Position numbers and translations under genes: made by a program. DNA of 64,000 nt from CASFRF01 sp031549345 (GTDB taxonomy: Bacteria; Verrucomicrobiota; Lentisphaeria; Victivallales; Victivallaceae): assembly GCA_031549345.1 (NCBI GenBank), contig JAVBPY010000009.1:100733-164732 (forward strand), in the 5' to 3' direction. Of this stretch, positions 60,676-64,000 are shown piece after piece (the stretch's first letter is position 1; the number at the start of each line of letters is the position of its first letter). Below the pieces are notes generated by a model. It had not been told where the DNA came from. It worked only from the letters and a program-made list of their open reading frames with translations, and searched no databases.

Positions 60676-62118
60676 GTGAAAAACAAAAACATGCTGATGG
60701 GCGCGGCCCTGCTCGGGCTGCTGGCGCTGACGCCGGAGGGATTTTCCATGAATCACAATTTGGCCGCCGCGTGGGGAGATTCCTGCTCGCCGCCGCAGTC
60801 CGCGTTCGTATCTTTCTCCGTTCCCTCGGCGAAGGATGATTCGCTGATGTTCAAAAACGAGAAGGTCATCCGCTACCGTATCCAGGCGGGATTGCGGTGC
60901 AACTTCCTGAAGTGGTCCTTGCACCGTAACATGGTCAACACACCGTTTATGACCGGCGTTCTCCCCGACCAGCCGGGGGCCCTCTTCTATTTGGACATCC
61001 CCACGGATAAACTCATCCCGGGCTTCTACGACCTCCGCGTCGAGCTCGACACGGGTGTTCCGGCAAACAAGGAAAAAGACCGCCTCCTCAAGCGTCCCGC
61101 CGTCGGCGTCAGCACATTCGGCTGGAAAATCGAGGAGATGAAACTCGCGGAGAACCGCCCCGCCGACTTCAAAGCCTTTTGGGATAAAGCGAAAGACGAA
61201 CTCAAATCCGTCGATCTCGCCCCGAAAGACGAAACCGAAAAGAAAGTGTACGACAAAAAAGGGATCGCGGAATACAACACAAGCTCCGCGTGTCTACCCC
61301 CCGACTACGACCCGACGGGCCATAAGTTCGAAACCGTCGAATCCTGGAAAATCAGTTTCGCCGGCCCCGAAAAGGACACCCGCGTTTACGCCTGGCTGGC
61401 CAAGCCGGAAGGCAACGGCCCCTTCCCCGCGATGCTCGTTCTCCCCGGCGCGGGGTTCAACGCCCGCCCCCGGCCCCTCGAACACGCCCGCCACGGCTTC
61501 CTGACCATCGATATGCAGGTGCACGGGCAGGACGTCGACCTGGAAGGGAAATATCCCCAGGTCGAAGGTTACTACAAAGGCCAGGTCTTTGAACCCGCGA
61601 ACCAATACTATTACTACAACATCCATAAGCGGATTCTCCTGGCCCTCGAATACCTCGCCAAGCGCCCGGATGTGGATGCGAAGCGCATCGTCGTGGTCGG
61701 CGGAAGCCAGGGCGGACGCCTCGGCGTGGTCGCGGCCGGACTCTCCGACCGTGTGGCGGCCCTCGTCGCCTGCATCCCGCACTTCGCCAATGCGCCGCAC
61801 CGCATGTGGGTGAGCGAAATGAACCGGACCAAAAAAGACGGCATGAACCTTACCGGCGCTCCGCCGAGCGGCGACACGCCGGAAGCGCGTGGCACCGCGT
61901 ATTTCGACCCGATGAACTACGCCCAGGACATCAAGTGCCCGGTGCTTTTCAACGCGGGCAATATCGACCCGGTTTCACCCGCCTACAGCGCATGGGCTCC
62001 ATTCCTGCGCATTAAGGGCGATAAGACCATGATTTGGCTCCCCGGCCTCGGCCACGACTGGTCCAGCGGTTTCGACCGCCTGGCGTGGAAGTGGCTCGCG
62101 GAAAAACTCAAGCTCTGA
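60676..62118 (+). CDS. Secreted acetyl xylan esterase / cephalosporin-C deacetylase-like (AXE1)
   Basis: 480 residues from GTG 60676, with AAGGAG eight bases upstream; signal peptide MKNKNMLMGAALLGLLALTP. Residues about 30-150 form an immunoglobulin-like N-terminal domain, then the AXE1 alpha/beta hydrolase: AWLAKPEGNGPFPAMLVLPG near 238, VVVGGSQGGRLGVVAA with the serine near 349, FNAGNIDPVSPAYSAWAPF with the aspartate near 428 and LPGLGHDWSSGF with the histidine near 461. It removes acetyl groups from glycans. A strong terminator follows. Confidence 0.88.
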   Translation: MKNKNMLMGAALLGLLALTPEGFSMNHNLAAAWGDSCSPPQSAFVSFSVPSAKDDSLMFKNEKVIRYRIQAGLRCNFLKWSLHRNMVNTPFMTGVLPDQPGALFYLDIPTDKLIPGFYDLRVELDTGVPANKEKDRLLKRPAVGVSTFGWKIEEMKLAENRPADFKAFWDKAKDELKSVDLAPKDETEKKVYDKKGIAEYNTSSACLPPDYDPTGHKFETVESWKISFAGPEKDTRVYAWLAKPEGNGPFPAMLVLPGAGFNARPRPLEHARHGFLTIDMQVHGQDVDLEGKYPQVEGYYKGQVFEPANQYYYYNIHKRILLALEYLAKRPDVDAKRIVVVGGSQGGRLGVVAAGLSDRVAALVACIPHFANAPHRMWVSEMNRTKKDGMNLTGAPPSGDTPEARGTAYFDPMNYAQDIKCPVLFNAGNIDPVSPAYSAWAPFLRIKGDKTMIWLPGLGHDWSSGFDRLAWKWLAEKLKL

Positions 62119-62134
62119 TTCCTGTTTTCAAACG

Positions 62135-62177
62135 CCCCCTTGCCGCCCTTGCCCGGGCGACAGGGGGTTTTCTTTTT
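62135..62177 (+). terminator. Rho-independent terminator of the esterase gene
   Basis: CCCCCT (62135-62140), an interrupted stem through GCCC-TTGCCC-GGGC, then AGGGGG (62162-62167) and TTTTCTTTTT. It lies 17 bases after the stop. Confidence 0.8.
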
Positions 62178-62189
62178 CCCGAATGCGAC

Positions 62190-62218
62190 TTGACAAAACA
62201 AGCGCGTTGTTGTATGGT
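62190..62218 (+). promoter_or_regulatory. Promoter of the repeat-protein gene
   Basis: TTGACA (62190-62195), 17 bases, TATGGT (62213-62218), 38 bases before the ATG at 62256; GAGGAA lies before that ATG. Confidence 0.6.
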
Positions 62219-62255
62219 TCAACAATCACTTTCTGTAGACTAACGAGGAATAGCC

Positions 62256-64000
62256 ATGGCAAGAGAAGTTTTCCCGGTCGCCGGGTACGACGGTTTCGTT
62301 CAGGATGCGGCTATACGCGTCCCGTCCCGCTACGCGTACTACCCGATGCCCGCCGGCCTCTATTTCTCCGCGGACGGCTGCGGGGCAACGCTGAAATACG
62401 CAATCGCCATCTCCGGACACGATCTCGCCGATGTATCCGCCGTGTTGTTCCGCGATGAATACGACATGCGCCTTGCCGGACGACTCGTCTTCGACGGCGG
62501 AAAACTCAACCTCCGCGCCGCCGCCTCCGGAGGCGCATATGCCGGAACGGTCGCGGCATACGGCATTCACGGTGGAGATTTGGACGCCTCCAGCCCGGGA
62601 ACGGCGGAAATGCAGGGCGCGATCCGCGCATCCGCCCGCTCAAGAACCTGCAACGCCACCGCCGCCGGAATCGACGCCGGAACAACCGCCCTCGCCGCAC
62701 TGGGCCCTAAATTCAACCTTATAATTTCCGCCGCCGGAGGAACAGGGGCCGCAGCGCAGGGGATGCGCGTCTTTTCGTTGGAGCTTGACGCATGGCGCGG
62801 AGGAAGCGTTTCGGTTCGCGCCTCCGGCGGCAAACGTTCCGCACGGACCGGCGCGGAGGCGCATGGTCTTCTGGTGGAATGGTCGATTTCATGTGGATTT
62901 TTTGAGAATACATCCTTTCAGGTGCGCGCCTCCGGCGGCAAAGCGAACGGTTACGACACGGCCTCCGCCTCCGCCGTTGCGGCGGGCATTCAAGCGACCG
63001 ATATTTTGGGCGCCGGCTTCTTCGGGGGTATTTTCATGGTGCGGGCCAAGGGCGGAACGGCCGTCGTGTCTGAAACAGGAAATGCGGCGGCGACGGCGGA
63101 AGCCTGCGCCCTCTCCGGCGACACGTTGAGTATCGATGGTGTTCTGACCGGACGCTTCACAGTTCAGGCAATTGGCGGAAAGGCTTCGGGGGGCGTATCC
63201 GATGCTTCCGCAAGCGCATTCGGCGTCCGCCTCCTTTACGGATATGCCGCAGTGCACAATGTGGACGGCGCGTTTAGAATGACTGTTTCCGCCACAGGCG
63301 GTAAAGCGGGGGATACGGCCACGGCGACCGCGGCGGGTTTCATGCTCAATCCGTACGCTTCGCACACCCTTGAAAACATTTCCGGCACCATTTCCGTTTC
63401 CGCCACGGGCGGCAAAGCCGATGGCACCGGGGCAATTGCCTATGGCGTGGCGACGGGCTCGTTCGAGGAGATGCTCGGCGGCGGCGGTATGCTGCATTTT
63501 ACCTCCACCGCGTCTTTGCGCTTGACGGTGAAGGCCGCATCCGCGTCCGGGAATTCGACGGCCTTCGGCGTGGCGGCGGCGAATTTCGTCGCCGGAGATG
63601 CGGGAGAATGGAACGTGTTCGGCGGGGTTATCTCCGCCCAATCGAAAGGGACAGCCTGCGGTATATGGAGCTCCGGCGGAATAAGCCAGGGGCGCGTTTC
63701 CGGCGCGGTGGTCGCCGTGGGCGCGGGGAACGGAAGCGACGGCGCAACCTGCGCGGTGTACAGTGCCGACGGAGCCGAGTTGGAAATTTACGGCGCCATC
63801 TACGGCGGAAGTACCGGTAACGCGGCCAAGATCGGCACAAAACTCCTGAAACTGGTTGGAACAGGAAAAAGCGCCGCCTCCCTTGCGAAAAAAGCTTCCG
63901 TGGCCATTGTCGCGGGGAGCGGATCGAGCATTTCGGTAAAAGCGGGGGCGATTGTCGCGGGGGATATCCTCCTTGGCGACGGCTCCTCGCTGGAAATTTC
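62256..64000 (+). CDS. Long repetitive beta-rich protein (3'-truncated by window edge)
   Basis: An open frame of at least 581 codons with no stop to the right edge, preceded by its own promoter and GAGGAA; an in-frame TAA at 62241 fixes the start. It starts MAREVFPVAGYDGFVQDAAI and shows no signal peptide. The body repeats a strand ending in a glycine pair: RASGGK (191-193), RASGGKA (227-229), RAKGGTA (266), QAIGGKA (307), SATGGKA (348), SATGGKA (385), with earlier forms at 92 and 161, thus a spacing of about 36-41 residues. Composition is Ala/Gly/Ser/Thr-rich with very few charged or Cys residues, like a beta-helix adhesin or autotransporter passenger. The C-terminal domain is out of view. 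Confidence 0.78.
   Translation, partial: MAREVFPVAGYDGFVQDAAIRVPSRYAYYPMPAGLYFSADGCGATLKYAIAISGHDLADVSAVLFRDEYDMRLAGRLVFDGGKLNLRAAASGGAYAGTVAAYGIHGGDLDASSPGTAEMQGAIRASARSRTCNATAAGIDAGTTALAALGPKFNLIISAAGGTGAAAQGMRVFSLELDAWRGGSVSVRASGGKRSARTGAEAHGLLVEWSISCGFFENTSFQVRASGGKANGYDTASASAVAAGIQATDILGAGFFGGIFMVRAKGGTAVVSETGNAAATAEACALSGDTLSIDGVLTGRFTVQAIGGKASGGVSDASASAFGVRLLYGYAAVHNVDGAFRMTVSATGGKAGDTATATAAGFMLNPYASHTLENISGTISVSATGGKADGTGAIAYGVATGSFEEMLGGGGMLHFTSTASLRLTVKAASASGNSTAFGVAAANFVAGDAGEWNVFGGVISAQSKGTACGIWSSGGISQGRVSGAVVAVGAGNGSDGATCAVYSADGAELEIYGAIYGGSTGNAAKIGTKLLKLVGTGKSAASLAKKASVAIVAGSGSSISVKAGAIVAGDILLGDGSSLEI

Noticed and set aside
62889..63641. 250-codon minus-strand frame inside the repeat protein
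   Set aside because: The plus-strand frame is open to the edge with a promoter, ribosome site and periodic motif; the minus frame is an effect of high GC.

Overview
The window is 64 kb of a GC-rich (about 57-60 % by eye) bacterial chromosome, almost fully coding, with many 4-base stop/start overlaps and many lipoprotein signals, so the organism is Gram-negative-like with an outer membrane (Wza-type export protein, lipoboxes, LpoB). The set of large glycoside hydrolases and esterases, a sugar ABC permease carrying a large extracytoplasmic insert, a SpoIIE/STAS pair and repeat-rich surface proteins suggests the Planctomycetota-Verrucomicrobiota-Lentisphaerota group, most likely a Lentisphaerota-like organism. 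That placement is an inference from gene content; no marker-gene comparison was possible.

Layout. (1) Bases 1-10842: an exopolysaccharide locus. A partial GT4 glycosyltransferase (+) converges on a minus-strand operon that starts at a promoter near 10840 and runs TPR protein, STAS protein, priming sugar transferase, nucleotidyltransferase fusion, Wzz-like chain-length protein, Wza-like export lipoprotein, Wzy/ligase-type membrane protein and polysaccharide pyruvyl transferase. (2) 10953-14476: cardiolipin synthase followed by two paralogous lipoproteins (-). (3) 14570-25635: recC-recB-recD (+), translationally coupled to a secreted CBM9/esterase-fold protein whose expected catalytic serine is a histidine. 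(4) 25975-35018 (+): an orphan two-TM protein, a Cache-HAMP-SpoIIE phosphatase, a GH95 alpha-fucosidase, two SIMPL-type proteins and an asparagine synthetase. (5) 35472-49319 (-): a sugar-uptake cluster read as solute-binding-protein/MalF fusion, MalG with a ~400-residue insert, aroA, a secreted GH42-like enzyme, then COG3014, YcfL and LpoB lipoproteins and a YaiI/DUF3313 reading frame that looks like two genes joined at an A8 tract. (6) 49584-55899 (+): NfeD-like protein, flotillin, two small lipoproteins, then a SNF2 helicase with a SWIM-finger partner. (7) 55947-60470 (-): ptsN-like EIIA, a zinc-ribbon-like protein, pyrE, secA. (8) 60676-64000 (+): a secreted acetyl-xylan-esterase-type enzyme and the start of a long repeat protein that runs off the right edge.

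How the parts work together. Regions 4, 5 and 8 form a glycan-use theme: secreted esterase and GH42-like enzymes, an importer with its binding protein built into the permease, and a cytoplasmic GH95 fucosidase. Regions 1 and 2 build and export an envelope polysaccharide, probably pyruvylated, and membrane lipid. RecBCD and the SNF2/SWIM pair are DNA-maintenance units. The most unusual system in the window is the ABC importer: the solute-binding protein is fused to one permease (with an EF-hand-type calcium loop), and the second permease has a large periplasmic domain with repeats resembling a motif in the adjacent glycosidase.
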